DNA of 64,000 bases, from assembly GCA_027006175.1 (NCBI GenBank), contig JALTKS010000118.1, positions 29,663 through 93,662 on the forward strand. The letters run 5' to 3'. The notes below the pieces were generated by a model. That model did not search any database and was not told the DNA's origin. It saw nothing but the letters and a program-made list of their open reading frames with translations. Below, piece by piece: positions 46,386 through 56,749 of this stretch; the stretch's first letter is position 1, and each line of letters opens with the position of its first letter. The translations under genes and the position numbers were made by a program. This stretch comes from Gammaproteobacteria bacterium. Lineage in GTDB: Bacteria > Pseudomonadota > Gammaproteobacteria > AKS1.

Positions 46386-47039
46386 GTGGCCACAAAGAAC
46401 TCTCTCCAAAAACTCATCCTAAGCAGCGCTATATTAGTGCTTGGTTTCTCCAGCTTGCCAGCGCATGCCGGTAAAATAAAATGTTGGAAGAACAGCGATG
46501 GTATTCGTGAGTGTGGCAACGTCGTTCCCCCTGAATATGCTCAAAAAGGCCATGATGAATTAAATTCTCAAGGAGTTCGAGTTAAATCCGTTGAGCGCGC
46601 ACTCAATAAAGAGGAGGTTGCTGAACGCAAACGTAAAAAAGCCGAAGAAAAAGCCAAACAAGATGCCATCAACGCCAAACAACGTGAAGATATGGTATTG
46701 CTCAACACCTTTGCCAATGAAGATGAAATTGTCATGGCACGTAATGGTAAAATTACGGCTTTAAGAACTGAGCTACGACTGACTTATAAAAGTTTAGCCA
46801 AAGCCAAGGCACGCCTGATTGAATCAAGAAAACTGGCGGCGGGCTATGAACGATCAGGCAAAAAAGTACCCAAAAAAGTCAGTAATGAAGTGATAGCAAA
46901 CCAGAAACAAATTGAAAACTATGAGCAATTTATTGCGAGTAAAAAAAGTGAATTAAATAATATCAATACCAAGTTTGATAGTGATCTCAAACGCTTTCGT
47001 GAGCTACGAAAACCTCGCCAGCCAGCGCCTAAGAAGTAA
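46386..47039 (+). CDS. Exported DUF4124-type coiled-coil protein
   Basis: 217 residues, GTG start with AGGATAAT upstream. Signal peptide ends SLPAHAGK. The first 45 mature residues are a DUF4124-like domain (GKIKCWKNSDGIRECGNVVPPEYAQKG, read in two parts) with two Cys. The rest is charged helix (VERALNKEEVAERKRKKAEEK, then IENYEQFIASKKSELNNIN) and likely coiled coil. Function unknown; probably periplasmic. Its stop overlaps the end of slmA (convergent, 11 bases). Confidence 0.72.
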   Translation: MATKNSLQKLILSSAILVLGFSSLPAHAGKIKCWKNSDGIRECGNVVPPEYAQKGHDELNSQGVRVKSVERALNKEEVAERKRKKAEEKAKQDAINAKQREDMVLLNTFANEDEIVMARNGKITALRTELRLTYKSLAKAKARLIESRKLAAGYERSGKKVPKKVSNEVIANQKQIENYEQFIASKKSELNNINTKFDSDLKRFRELRKPRQPAPKK

Positions 47040-47634
47040 CCATGGCAGAACGAAGTAGCTGCCATTCAACAGCCCAATCATCTAACGGGGCTCGGGAAAA
47101 GTCACTGCGTACATAGCGATGTAAGCGCCCTTCTACAAGGGTGACAAATAAACGACTATAAACCTTAATCTGCTCATCACTGATTGTTTTACCTTGCAAC
47201 CGTGACTCACGCAATACTTGTTTAATTTGCGTGGCAACTCTTTCATAAAACTGATTAATTCTTTCCCGTAAACGGGATTTTTCACCAACCAGCGCATCGC
47301 TAACGAGTAATCGTGTCATGCCTGGATTTTTCTCAGCAAAACCTAACAGCATAGTGAGGATTTTTTCACAGCGTGACAGGGCTTGTTTATCTTCTTCAAG
47401 GATGCGACTAACCAAAGAAAAAACCGTGTCTTCAATAAACGCAATCAGACCTTCAAACATTTTTGCTTTACTGGGAAAATGCCGATACAACGCCGCTTCG
47501 GAAACACCGACCGCTTTTGCTAACTGGGCGGTAGTAATTCGCTCACCGGGTTTTTCTTCAAGCTCACGGGCAAGTGCCTGCAAAATAGATTCTTTGCGTG
47601 AAATTTTCGAATTTTTGTCAATGCGTGGCGACAT
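47029..47634 (-). CDS. slmA: Nucleoid occlusion factor SlmA
   Basis: TetR-fold DNA-binding protein that stops FtsZ assembly over the nucleoid. 201 residues: helix-turn-helix region ITTAQLAKAVGVSEAALYRHFPSKAKMFEGLI near 33-65 (given in part), an effector domain with LLVSDALVGEKSRLRERI near 110, and VEGRLHRYVRSDF near 175. It is next to argB, dut and coaBC as in other Gammaproteobacteria. Starts 6 bases after the argB stop. Confidence 0.93.
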   Translation of the reverse strand: MSPRIDKNSKISRKESILQALARELEEKPGERITTAQLAKAVGVSEAALYRHFPSKAKMFEGLIAFIEDTVFSLVSRILEEDKQALSRCEKILTMLLGFAEKNPGMTRLLVSDALVGEKSRLRERINQFYERVATQIKQVLRESRLQGKTISDEQIKVYSRLFVTLVEGRLHRYVRSDFSRAPLDDWAVEWQLLRSAMVTS

Positions 47635-47640
47635 CGTGCA

Positions 47641-48582
<942 letters not shown>

Positions 48583-48586
48583 TCAT

Positions 48587-50992
48587 TCAGAATGAAAGCT
48601 TGAGGCCTGGATCCGTTTCCAACATAAGTTCACGGAAACGATTCATAATACGGTGTAGCGCCTCATCATTATCTGCTTCAAAGCGTAATACCAGTACTGG
48701 CGTGGTGTTAGAAGCACGGACCAACCCCCAACCATCAGGGAAATCCACTCGTAAACCATCAATGGTTGTCACTTGGCCATCATCAAAACTGGCTTTTTCA
48801 AGCAGACGCTGCATATAGGCATGGTGGGTACCTTCTTTCATCGCGACATTCAACTCAGGTGTATTAACACTGTCCGGTAATGCGTTAAATACATCAGCGA
48901 CCAATTTATCTGCCGTCATTGTGCAAAGTATTTCAATCAAACGTGCAGCGGAATAGATACCATCATCAAAGCCGAACCAGCGTTCTTTAAAGAAAATATG
49001 CCCGCTCATTTCACCTGCGAGCAATGCACCGGTTTCTCTCATTTTAGCTTTAATTAATGAATGCCCTGTGTTCCACATGGTCGCCTTGCCACCATGCTGT
49101 TCAATAACCTGTTTTAGTTTGGTTGAACACTTCACATCAAAGATAATCTCACCACCTGGATTACGCGATAAAATATCCATTGCGTACAACATCATGACAC
49201 GATCCGGCCAGATGATTTTTCCTTCATTAGTCACGACACCCAAGCGATCACCATCACCATCGAATGCCAAACCTAAATCAGCTTTATGTTCTGCAACGGC
49301 TGAAATAAGATCTTGCAAATTTTCAGGGCGAGAAGGATCGGGGTGGTGGTTAGGGAAATTACCATCCACATCACAATAAAGTTCAATCACCTCACAACCA
49401 AGCGCGGTTAGTAATGAAGGTGCAATCACACCGGCTGCGCCATTCCCACAGTCGACCACCACTTTAAATTTCTTCGTTAGCATCACATCCGCTGTGACGC
49501 GCTTCATGTAACCACTAATAACAGGCACTTCTTTAAGTTTGCCTTTACCTGAAAGAAAATCTTTATTTTCAATTCGTTGACGAATTTTCTGTATGTCATC
49601 ACGTGCCAAGGTCACGCTATCGATGACCATCTTTAAGCCATTATAATTAGGGGGATTGTGACTCCCTGTTAACATAACACCCGTGCAAGAACCCACTGTA
49701 CTGGCTGCAAAATAAAGTAAGGGTGTGGGTACTAACCCCACATCAACAACATCAATGCCACTGGCACGTAAGCCTGTTATCAATTTGGCAACAAGTGAAG
49801 GCCCTGAATTACGCCCATCACGGCCCACCACCATGGTGGTTTGTTGTCTCGCCTGCGCTTCACTGCCTAGTGCCAGACCAATTTCATAAACGACTTCTTC
49901 GGTTAAAGTTTCACCTACAACGCCACGAATATCGTAAGCTTTAAATATTGATGCAACACCCGTTTGTGGTATCTCTTCTACTGCCTTTGTCTCTACTTCA
50001 GTTGCTGCCGCGTCTGTCGTTTCTTCTACAACCAGCCCTTCTGTTGATTGGAATAATAAATCTTCACTACTTTCGTCCGTGACACTTTCATCCACTTTTC
50101 GCATGACTGTTTCCGTACCCGAATCAGGAATATCGGCCGCTTCTGCACGGCGCGCCCTGAACCAGGTCAGAAAAAACAAACCCAATGCAATCAGTAATAT
50201 TAAACTCGCAAAGCTACTCACCAATAAAGTTTGCTGGTTTGCAAAATCAATAATCTGTTTGGTTTTGTTCGTTACCGGCCAATATGAAATAAACCAACGC
50301 GTTCCTGTCACGTGTGCTCGATAAGGTTTGGCTGCTCGTTCACCTTTTGAGCCTGCTGTCGCAAGAACTTGTCTTACCTGCTGCAATTCAATATCACCTT
50401 CAAAATCGGATAAACCCGACAAAAGATCCTGCAACATACTCACAGAAAAACTGGCCAACAAACCACCAATAGCCACACCATTTTTGTTTCTGACCACTTG
50501 CACAACATCCAGATGCTGGCTATCACTGCCAAATAAATGCACTTCAACCGGAATTGGTTTTGCATCTGAACGCGCTTTTACCGCTTCAAATACCATATCA
50601 AAACAGGCATAACTTAGCGGCGGGTATTCATCATCCAGCGTATCAGTTGCCGATGATCGTAATAAGCGCAATGTTAATAATCCGGGTAACGTTGAATCTG
50701 TTTGTGTTAGTAATGTACTGGGATTAGCGTTTAGCTTGCTTTCCAGATCAGGCTGCTTCGCTATCTCAACTAAACGCGCTCGAATCGGTTTCAACATGGC
50801 CGAGATAGATTGTGCCAACGCTTTTGCTTTACTTTTGTATACAGCGTTTTGATTGGCACGTTCTGGTGCTGGTAACTCTGCCGTAAACACATAAAAAAAC
50901 ATGCCAACGGAAACCAATATCAGGCTGATCGGAAGAATATGCGCCCGCAGATTAATTTTTTTATCTGACTTAAATGAAAATTTCTTGATCAT
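48587..50992 (-). CDS. algC: Phosphomannomutase/phosphoglucomutase with membrane and outer sensor-like extension
   Basis: 801 residues. The C-terminal half is a complete alpha-D-phosphohexomutase: FKAYDIRGVVGE near 350, the catalytic Ser in MLTGSHNPPNYNG near 445, the metal loop FDGDGDRLG near 575, the sugar loop GEMSGHIFFKE near 660 and the phosphate loop RASNTTPVL near 755. The N-terminal 290 residues hold a first membrane helix (LPISLILVSVGMFFYVF, near 20), an extracytoplasmic domain, and a second helix (LLVSSFASLILLIALGLFFLTWF, near 250). Long AlgC forms of this kind are known in Pseudomonas. It supplies sugar phosphates for polysaccharide and LPS. Confidence 0.93.
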   Translation of the reverse strand: MIKKFSFKSDKKINLRAHILPISLILVSVGMFFYVFTAELPAPERANQNAVYKSKAKALAQSISAMLKPIRARLVEIAKQPDLESKLNANPSTLLTQTDSTLPGLLTLRLLRSSATDTLDDEYPPLSYACFDMVFEAVKARSDAKPIPVEVHLFGSDSQHLDVVQVVRNKNGVAIGGLLASFSVSMLQDLLSGLSDFEGDIELQQVRQVLATAGSKGERAAKPYRAHVTGTRWFISYWPVTNKTKQIIDFANQQTLLVSSFASLILLIALGLFFLTWFRARRAEAADIPDSGTETVMRKVDESVTDESSEDLLFQSTEGLVVEETTDAAATEVETKAVEEIPQTGVASIFKAYDIRGVVGETLTEEVVYEIGLALGSEAQARQQTTMVVGRDGRNSGPSLVAKLITGLRASGIDVVDVGLVPTPLLYFAASTVGSCTGVMLTGSHNPPNYNGLKMVIDSVTLARDDIQKIRQRIENKDFLSGKGKLKEVPVISGYMKRVTADVMLTKKFKVVVDCGNGAAGVIAPSLLTALGCEVIELYCDVDGNFPNHHPDPSRPENLQDLISAVAEHKADLGLAFDGDGDRLGVVTNEGKIIWPDRVMMLYAMDILSRNPGGEIIFDVKCSTKLKQVIEQHGGKATMWNTGHSLIKAKMRETGALLAGEMSGHIFFKERWFGFDDGIYSAARLIEILCTMTADKLVADVFNALPDSVNTPELNVAMKEGTHHAYMQRLLEKASFDDGQVTTIDGLRVDFPDGWGLVRASNTTPVLVLRFEADNDEALHRIMNRFRELMLETDPGLKLSF

Positions 50993-50997
50993 TATTT

Positions 50998-51456
50998 TTA
51001 GTGCCTGCCTGTATGACCAAATCCACCTGCGCCACGTGCGCTACCATCGAATTCTTCGACAATATCAAATTCTGCTTGTACCACTGGCACGATAATCATC
51101 TGCGCAATGCGTTCCCCTGGCTGAACCGTAAAAGAATCTTTGCCTCGATTCCAACAAGAAACAAATAATTGCCCCTGATAATCTGAATCAATTAATCCAA
51201 CCAGATTTCCTAATACGATACCGTGTTTATGACCCAAGCCTGAACGAGGCAACAACATTGCCGCATAATCCGGATCAGCGATGTAAATCGCCAGACCAGT
51301 GGGAACGAGAAAAGTATCGCCCGGTGCCAGTTCAACTGCCTCATCAAGGCAGGCTCGCAAATCCATGCCAGCAGAACCTTCAGTGGCATAATCCGGTAAC
51401 GGCAATTCATTACCAATACGGGCATCGAGAATTTTAACTTGTATTTTACTTTTCAT
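50998..51456 (-). CDS. dut: dUTP diphosphatase
   Basis: Hydrolyses dUTP to dUMP. 152 residues with all five trimeric dUTPase motifs: [42 protein letters not shown] and [12 protein letters not shown] at the C terminus. Preceded by coaBC at 51477 (20-base gap) and followed by algC after 5 bases. Confidence 0.97.
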   Translation of the reverse strand: MKSKIQVKILDARIGNELPLPDYATEGSAGMDLRACLDEAVELAPGDTFLVPTGLAIYIADPDYAAMLLPRSGLGHKHGIVLGNLVGLIDSDYQGQLFVSCWNRGKDSFTVQPGERIAQMIIVPVVQAEFDIVEEFDGSARGAGGFGHTGRH

Positions 51457-51476
51457 GATTTTCTATCTTTTTTTAC

Positions 51477-52691
51477 TTATATTTTAGTGTTGATTCGCGC
51501 TGCAATTAATTCCACCAGCTCTCGGGCAAGCCGGGATTTTGGCATTACCGGCAAGGCCTTTTCGCCCCCTTGCCAATAGACATTCAGCGCATTTTGCTCA
51601 CTCTCAAAACCGATTGGTGAACCGTCTTGCTCTCGACCAATTTGGTTGGCAGCAATCATATCCAATGACTTCTTCTCCAGCTTGCCACGCGCATAATGCG
51701 CTATGTTTTCTGTTTCCGCCGCGAACCCAACCATAAAAGTTGCTGGTGCCTGTTCCGCAATTGTAGCTAGAATATCCGTGGTTGGTTCTAACGACAGCGT
51801 CAACGTTGATGCCTGTTTTTTTAATTTTTGTTCTGCGACTTCAATAGGGCGATAGTCTGCCACAGCCGCTGTCGCAATAAAAATATCACAGCCATTTAAT
51901 TGTGATTCTGTGGCTACCAGCATTTCTGCTGCAGATTCAACATCAACACGCGTGACCCGTTCTGGTGCAGACAAACAAACCGGCCCGCTAATCAACACTA
52001 CCTCAGCACCCGCCTCAACGCATGCCGCCGCCATCGCGTATCCCATCCGTCCACTACTGCGATTACTAATAAAGCGCATTGGATCAAGCGCTTCCCGTGT
52101 TGGCCCTGCCGTAATCAATACTTTTTTCCCCGCCAATGATCCGGTGGCGAACAAACCGCTACAGGCCGTGACTAATTCAAGTGGCTCCAACATTCGACCA
52201 CTACCGACTTCACCACAGGCCTGCTCGCCCTCAGCAGGCCCAAATAGATGGACATCGCGCTGTTGTAATGTCGCTATATTGGCTTGTGTGGCAGCATCCG
52301 CCCACATTGCCTGATTCATTGCCGGCGCAACCGCAATAGGTGCCTCGCAGGCAAGACAGATTGCACCTAATAAATCATCGCCCCGCCCTTGTACCATTCG
52401 GGCAAGGCTATCTGCACTCGCTGGTGCGATCAGTAATAAATCTGCCCAACGGGCGAGTTCAATATGCCCCATGCCCGCTTCTGCCTCGACATCCATCAAG
52501 GTGGTATAAACAGGATGACCCGACACCGCCTGTAAGGTCATTGGTGTAATAAACTCCGTTCCACCCTGTGTCATGACCACACGCACCTCGGCGCCTGCCT
52601 CACGCAAGCGACGAGTCAAATCGGCACTTTTATAGGCGGCAATACTGCCGGTGACGGCAAGCAAAATACGTTTATTGGTTAAATTACTCAA
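51477..52691 (-). CDS. coaBC: Bifunctional phosphopantothenoylcysteine decarboxylase/phosphopantothenate-cysteine ligase
   Basis: Two successive steps of coenzyme A synthesis. The likely start is the TTG at 52691 ([13 protein letters not shown]), which has AGGT upstream; the ATG at 52748 adds 19 residues that do not resemble the family. CoaC part: flavin site [15 protein letters not shown], active His/Cys region, and PAMNQAMW near 120. CoaB part begins at [22 protein letters not shown] near 190, with [10 protein letters not shown] near 280 and FAAETEN near 340. Divergent from radC. Confidence 0.95.
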   Translation of the reverse strand: MSNLTNKRILLAVTGSIAAYKSADLTRRLREAGAEVRVVMTQGGTEFITPMTLQAVSGHPVYTTLMDVEAEAGMGHIELARWADLLLIAPASADSLARMVQGRGDDLLGAICLACEAPIAVAPAMNQAMWADAATQANIATLQQRDVHLFGPAEGEQACGEVGSGRMLEPLELVTACSGLFATGSLAGKKVLITAGPTREALDPMRFISNRSSGRMGYAMAAACVEAGAEVVLISGPVCLSAPERVTRVDVESAAEMLVATESQLNGCDIFIATAAVADYRPIEVAEQKLKKQASTLTLSLEPTTDILATIAEQAPATFMVGFAAETENIAHYARGKLEKKSLDMIAANQIGREQDGSPIGFESEQNALNVYWQGGEKALPVMPKSRLARELVELIAARINTKI

Positions 52692-52809
52692 AATACCTAT
52701 CAATATTTGGCAATAAAGCATCGATTTTAGCAGATATATGCCCTTCACATCGCCTAGCTGTTACACTCATTCCACTATCAAGGATTGATATGCACGCCAA
52801 GGAGGCACA

Positions 52810-53484
52810 ATGCGCATAAATGACTGGCCGGTCGCCGAACGACCCCGTGAAAAACTCATACTACGAGGCCCACAAGCCTTATCCGATGCTGAATTACTCG
52901 CTATCTTTCTCCGTACAGGCAGTCAAGGCCTTTCTGCCGTTGATCTGGCTCGCCAGTGTCTGAGTCGTTTTGGGTCGCTAAGAGGTCTGCTTGACGCGAA
53001 CCAGACCGATTTTTGTGAAACCCACGGACTTGGCCCCGCTAAATACGTGCAATGTCAGGCTGCACTGGAATTAAGCCGCCGTCATCTCGATGAAACCCTC
53101 CAGCGTGATGCCGTCTTTACCGATCCGAACACGGTTAAACGCTATCTCAGCACCCGACTACGTGACCGGCGGCGCGAGGTCTTTGCCTGCTTGTTTCTCG
53201 ATACAAGGCACCGCCTGATTCAATACGAGGAATTATTCTTTGGCACCATTGATGGGGCAAGTGTCCACCCCCGAGAGGTGGTGAAGCAAGCGCTCGCCAA
53301 CCATGCTGCAGCACTGATCATTGCCCACAATCACCCATCGGGGGTTGCCGAACCGAGTCGCTCCGATTTGGCAATTACCGAGCGTTTAATCGACGCTCTT
53401 CAACTGGTTGAAATTCGGGTCCTTGACCACTTTATTATTGGTGACGGCGAACCCTGGTCATTTGCGGAACATGGAAAAATATAA
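52810..53484 (+). CDS. radC: RadC-family JAMM protein
   Basis: 224 residues: helix-hairpin-helix N part ([28 protein letters not shown], here [14 protein letters not shown]), and a JAMM metal motif [17 protein letters not shown] near 175, followed by [13 protein letters not shown]. Very strong ribosome site AAGGAGG 5 bases before the ATG. Despite its name the family is not a proven DNA repair factor; the molecular role is unsettled. Confidence 0.95.
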   Translation: MRINDWPVAERPREKLILRGPQALSDAELLAIFLRTGSQGLSAVDLARQCLSRFGSLRGLLDANQTDFCETHGLGPAKYVQCQAALELSRRHLDETLQRDAVFTDPNTVKRYLSTRLRDRRREVFACLFLDTRHRLIQYEELFFGTIDGASVHPREVVKQALANHAAALIIAHNHPSGVAEPSRSDLAITERLIDALQLVEIRVLDHFIIGDGEPWSFAEHGKI

Positions 53485-53566
53485 TTTTTTTGCTCTGTAA
53501 ATCGTTATGGTATTGAAATACAAGGCTATTTATTCAAAGTGCCGATCTGCTTATTGTCAGTAATCC

Positions 53567-53595
53567 TTGCTCTGCTGAATACCTTCTGGTATAAA
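53567..53595 (+). promoter_or_regulatory. Probable promoter of rpmB-rpmG
   Basis: TTGCTC at 53567-53572 and TATAAA at 53590-53595 with a 17-base spacer, 57 bases before rpmB. Confidence 0.6.
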
Positions 53596-53652
53596 GTGCG
53601 GCTCGTTTCATACGTGCGCGTGTGAATTTACAGAATTTCGGAGATTTTAGAG

Positions 53653-53889
53653 ATGTCTAGAGTATGTCAGGTAACAGGTAAGCGCCCTATGTCGGGTAAT
53701 AACGTGTCTCATGCAAAAAACAGAACACGTCGTCGCTTCCTTCCTAATCTACACAATCACCGCTTTTGGGTAGAAAGTGAGCAGCGCTGGGTGCGTCTGC
53801 GTGTTTCCTCAAAAGGTATGCGTATCATTGATAAGAAAGGGATTGATACCGTTCTTACTGAAATGCGCACTCGCGGCGAAAAGGTTTAA
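53653..53889 (+). CDS. rpmB: 50S ribosomal protein L28
   Basis: 78 residues, starting [29 protein letters not shown] (read in parts) with [19 protein letters not shown] in the middle and [15 protein letters not shown] at the end, the usual gammaproteobacterial L28. It has a single Cys, so it is the zinc-free type. rpmG follows in 11 bases. Confidence 0.98.
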   Translation: MSRVCQVTGKRPMSGNNVSHAKNRTRRRFLPNLHNHRFWVESEQRWVRLRVSSKGMRIIDKKGIDTVLTEMRTRGEKV

Positions 53890-53900
53890 AGGAGAACATC

Positions 53901-54059
53901 ATGGCTCGTGATAAAATTAAACTCGTGTCGAGTGCCGGTACTGGTCACTTCTACACAACAGACAAGAACAAACGTACGATGTCTGAAAAACTGGAAATGA
54001 AGAAATTCGATCCAGTGGTACGTAAACACGTCATGTACAAGGAAGCCAAGATTAAATAA
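53901..54059 (+). CDS. rpmG: 50S ribosomal protein L33
   Basis: 52-residue gene: [20 protein letters not shown] followed by [18 protein letters not shown] and [21 protein letters not shown] lies 6 bases before the ATG. No Cys, so the zinc-independent form. Ends just before a strong terminator. Confidence 0.98.
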   Translation: MARDKIKLVSSAGTGHFYTTDKNKRTMSEKLEMKKFDPVVRKHVMYKEAKIK

Positions 54060-54078
54060 TCTTGTTTCTGTCATGCAT

Positions 54079-54108
54079 AAAAAAGCCCGTCGTGTGACGG
54101 GCTTTTTT
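54079..54108. terminator. Terminator after rpmG
   Basis: AAAAAAGCCCGTC, loop GTGT, GACGGGCTTTTTT. A and T runs on both sides, so it may also act for the minus-strand desaturase gene. Confidence 0.92.
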
Positions 54109-54120
54109 ATTGCCTTAATT

Positions 54121-54145
54121 TTAATAGGTTCCAGAGACCTATTAA
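54121..54145. repeat. Dispersed 21-nt palindromic element (copy 3)
   Basis: TTAATAGGT TCCAGAG ACCTATTAA: 9-base arms around a 7-base loop. It is the reverse of the element at 63974-63994 and close to those at 45341 and 45383. Confidence 0.9.
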
Positions 54146-54148
54146 AAA

Positions 54149-55336
54149 TCAAACAGGCTGGGGTGCTAAGGAATAATTTTTCAAGCTCTGCGCAAAATCT
54201 TGTAATGCTTTGATTCCGGTTTCTTCTGCCTGATGACACCATTCCTGAATCGCTGCTAACAATTGCTCCTGACTATCAGCCGTTTTTTGCCAAATTGCTT
54301 CAAGGCGTTGACGGAATTCATACACCGTATCCAATGACTGATGAGACGACAATGCTTTGGCCAGATTCTCTTTTGAGGTTGGATCCATTAAGAAGCTATC
54401 ACGCGTTAATAGTTTACGTGCACGCTTCAACTGAAAGCGTAAAACCCCATCATCGGTTCGAGTCACTTCTTCTTTATAAACATTTTTTACTACCTGACGT
54501 GCATAATTCGACATAACCTGAAAGCGATTCGTCACTAATGCCATTACCGTATCAACGTCAATTTCACCTTTATTACGGTCTAAAATCGCTTTTGGCGCTA
54601 ATTTCTTCACTTTCGCTAAGCCCAAAATATTGAGTACTTGTATGTACATCCAGCCAATATCAAACTCCCACCACTTAACCGAGAATTTTGCCGAACTACC
54701 AAAAGCATGGTGATTATTATGTAGTTCTTCACCACCAATAATAATGCCCCAGGGAACCAGATTGGTAGAGCCATCACTCACTTCAAAATTACGATAACCA
54801 ACATAATGACCTGCGCCATTAATAATGCCTGCGGCCCAAAAGGGTATCCACGCCATTTGCACTGCCCATACGGTGAGACCAATCGGGCCAAACAACAACA
54901 CATTGATCACGAGCATCAATGCGATACCGAGCTTATTGGTACGACCACTATAAAGATTATTTTCTAACCAATCGTCTGGCGTTTTATGCCCATAAGCATC
55001 AAGTGTTGCTTGCTTATCCCCTTCCTGACGGTAGAGTTCTGCACCTTTCCACAGCACGGTATTGATGCCCAACACAACCGGGCTATGCGGATCTTGTTCC
55101 GTTTCACACTTGGCGTGGTGTTTGCGATGAATGGCAACCCATTCTTTGGTAACCATGCTGGTTGTTAACCAAAGCCAGAAACGAAAGAAATGGCTCACGG
55201 CAGGATGAACATCAATGGCTCTGTGAGCCTGAGAGCGGTGTAAGAAAACAGTCACACTGACAATCGTAATATGAGTAAAAATCAAGGTGGCCACTAGTAC
55301 ACCCCACCACGGTAAATCGAGTAATCCGTTAAGCAT
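54149..55336 (-). CDS. Acyl-CoA/fatty acid desaturase (DesA type)
   Basis: 395-residue di-iron membrane desaturase. Three His boxes: HRSQAHR near 34, HRKHHAK near 70 and HNNHHAFG near 205, with membrane helices around them (e.g. LIFTHITIVSVTVFL; LALMLVINVLLFGPIGLTV-like near 145). The C-terminal 130 residues are a soluble helical tail (QRLEAIWQKTADSQEQLLAAIQ) as in Pseudomonas DesA/DesB relatives. It introduces double bonds into fatty acids, likely affecting membrane fluidity. Confidence 0.9.
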   Translation of the reverse strand: MLNGLLDLPWWGVLVATLIFTHITIVSVTVFLHRSQAHRAIDVHPAVSHFFRFWLWLTTSMVTKEWVAIHRKHHAKCETEQDPHSPVVLGINTVLWKGAELYRQEGDKQATLDAYGHKTPDDWLENNLYSGRTNKLGIALMLVINVLLFGPIGLTVWAVQMAWIPFWAAGIINGAGHYVGYRNFEVSDGSTNLVPWGIIIGGEELHNNHHAFGSSAKFSVKWWEFDIGWMYIQVLNILGLAKVKKLAPKAILDRNKGEIDVDTVMALVTNRFQVMSNYARQVVKNVYKEEVTRTDDGVLRFQLKRARKLLTRDSFLMDPTSKENLAKALSSHQSLDTVYEFRQRLEAIWQKTADSQEQLLAAIQEWCHQAEETGIKALQDFAQSLKNYSLAPQPV

Positions 55337-55519
55337 CAGATAACCTCCTTAACGCTTAAATATTCAGATATAACTATAATCAATTAAAAGCCATCAGGCT
55401 ATCCCAAGATAAATGTGGCTTTTCAGCCTTGATTACCATGATAAAAAAAGTGTTTTGCTGCATGTATTTCTGCCGATATGCTTATTACAGACCCTTATTG
55501 ACAACAGGATTCCAGTCTT

Positions 55520-56749
55520 ATGAGCTTGCCAGCAGATCAACTTTCTACTGATGAAATATTCGTTGGCAGACAAGCTATTTTTGATCTCAAATTGGAAACC
55601 TACGCTTACGAACTGTTATTTCGTGATGGCGAAGCAAGCGCCGCAAACGTCACCGATGGCAATCGTGCAACATCACAAGTCATTAATAACGCGTTTCTCG
55701 TTATTGGTTTAGAGCAAATGGTGCAACATCACTACGCTTTCATTAACCTGACGCGTGAATTTTTACTCGGAGAAATTCCTTTTCCACTCCCGCCAGGAAA
55801 AGTTGTTCTGGAAGTGCTTGAGGATGTTGCTGTTGATAGTGAGTTAGTTACGGCGCTGGAAGAGTTTAAAAATCAGGGTTACAAAATCGCACTGGATGAT
55901 TTTATTCTCACTGATAAAAATGATGTGCTCGTCCCCTTTGCAGATATCATAAAAGTAGATCTTATGGCGCTAAGTCAGAAAGAACTCATTGAGCAGGTTA
56001 AAGCACTCAAGAAATACAATGTAAAACTACTTGCCGAAAAAGTAGAAACCAAACAGGAATTTGAATTGTGCAAACAACTTGGTTTTGATTATTTTCAAGG
56101 TTACTACTTCTGCAAGCCTGACATCGTTGCCGGGAAACAGCTTCCGCCTAATCGCCTTGCTTTACTTGAAATGATTTCAACATTACAAAACGCTGAATGC
56201 AGTTTTGAAGAACTTGAAGTCATTATTAGTAAAGATGTTGCTATCAGCTATAAACTGTTACGAATTATTAACTCATCTTTTTATAGTCTTGCAAAACCGG
56301 TTGCCTCCATTCAAAAAGCGCTGGTGGTACTCGGCTTACAGGCACTCAGAAATTGGGTTACCGTTATTGGTCTTTCACAAATAGATGATAAACCGAAAGA
56401 GCTTATTAACTCATCATTAGTGCGTGCAAAAATGTGTGAGTTATTAGCTATAGAACTTGCTTGCGAAAAAGGCTCTGCCTTTACGGTTGGGCTATTTTCT
56501 ATGCTAGATGTGCTAATGGATCAACCGCTACAAGACCTGCTTGATAAATTACCGCTCGCAGAGGAAATATCTAATGCGCTAATTGGTTATAACGGTGAAT
56601 TAGGTAAACTACTAGCGATGGTTGTTGCCTACGAAAATAGTAACTGGGAAGAACTTGAAAAAGTCGCATTGGTCCCTGTTCATACTCTACGTCAGAGCTA
56701 TATAGATAGCTTAGAATGGTCAAATGAAATTACATCACAAATTAACTAA
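55520..56749 (+). CDS. EAL-HDOD domain signalling protein with degenerate EAL
   Basis: 409 residues. N-terminal EAL-like domain (about 12-205): YELLFRDG replaces the EAL motif, FINLTREFL, VVLEVLED, IALDDFILTDKND (lacking FGTG), DIIKVDL, LLAEKVET (Lys for Gly) and YFQGYYFCKP. Several metal/catalytic positions are altered, so c-di-GMP hydrolysis is unlikely. HDOD domain at about 205-400: SYKLLRIINSSFYSLAKPVASIQKAL in parts and LGLQALRNWVTVIGLSQ. YuxH/CdgJ relatives with this layout control motility in Vibrio, which fits the type IV pilus genes nearby. Confidence 0.88.
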   Translation: MSLPADQLSTDEIFVGRQAIFDLKLETYAYELLFRDGEASAANVTDGNRATSQVINNAFLVIGLEQMVQHHYAFINLTREFLLGEIPFPLPPGKVVLEVLEDVAVDSELVTALEEFKNQGYKIALDDFILTDKNDVLVPFADIIKVDLMALSQKELIEQVKALKKYNVKLLAEKVETKQEFELCKQLGFDYFQGYYFCKPDIVAGKQLPPNRLALLEMISTLQNAECSFEELEVIISKDVAISYKLLRIINSSFYSLAKPVASIQKALVVLGLQALRNWVTVIGLSQIDDKPKELINSSLVRAKMCELLAIELACEKGSAFTVGLFSMLDVLMDQPLQDLLDKLPLAEEISNALIGYNGELGKLLAMVVAYENSNWEELEKVALVPVHTLRQSYIDSLEWSNEITSQIN

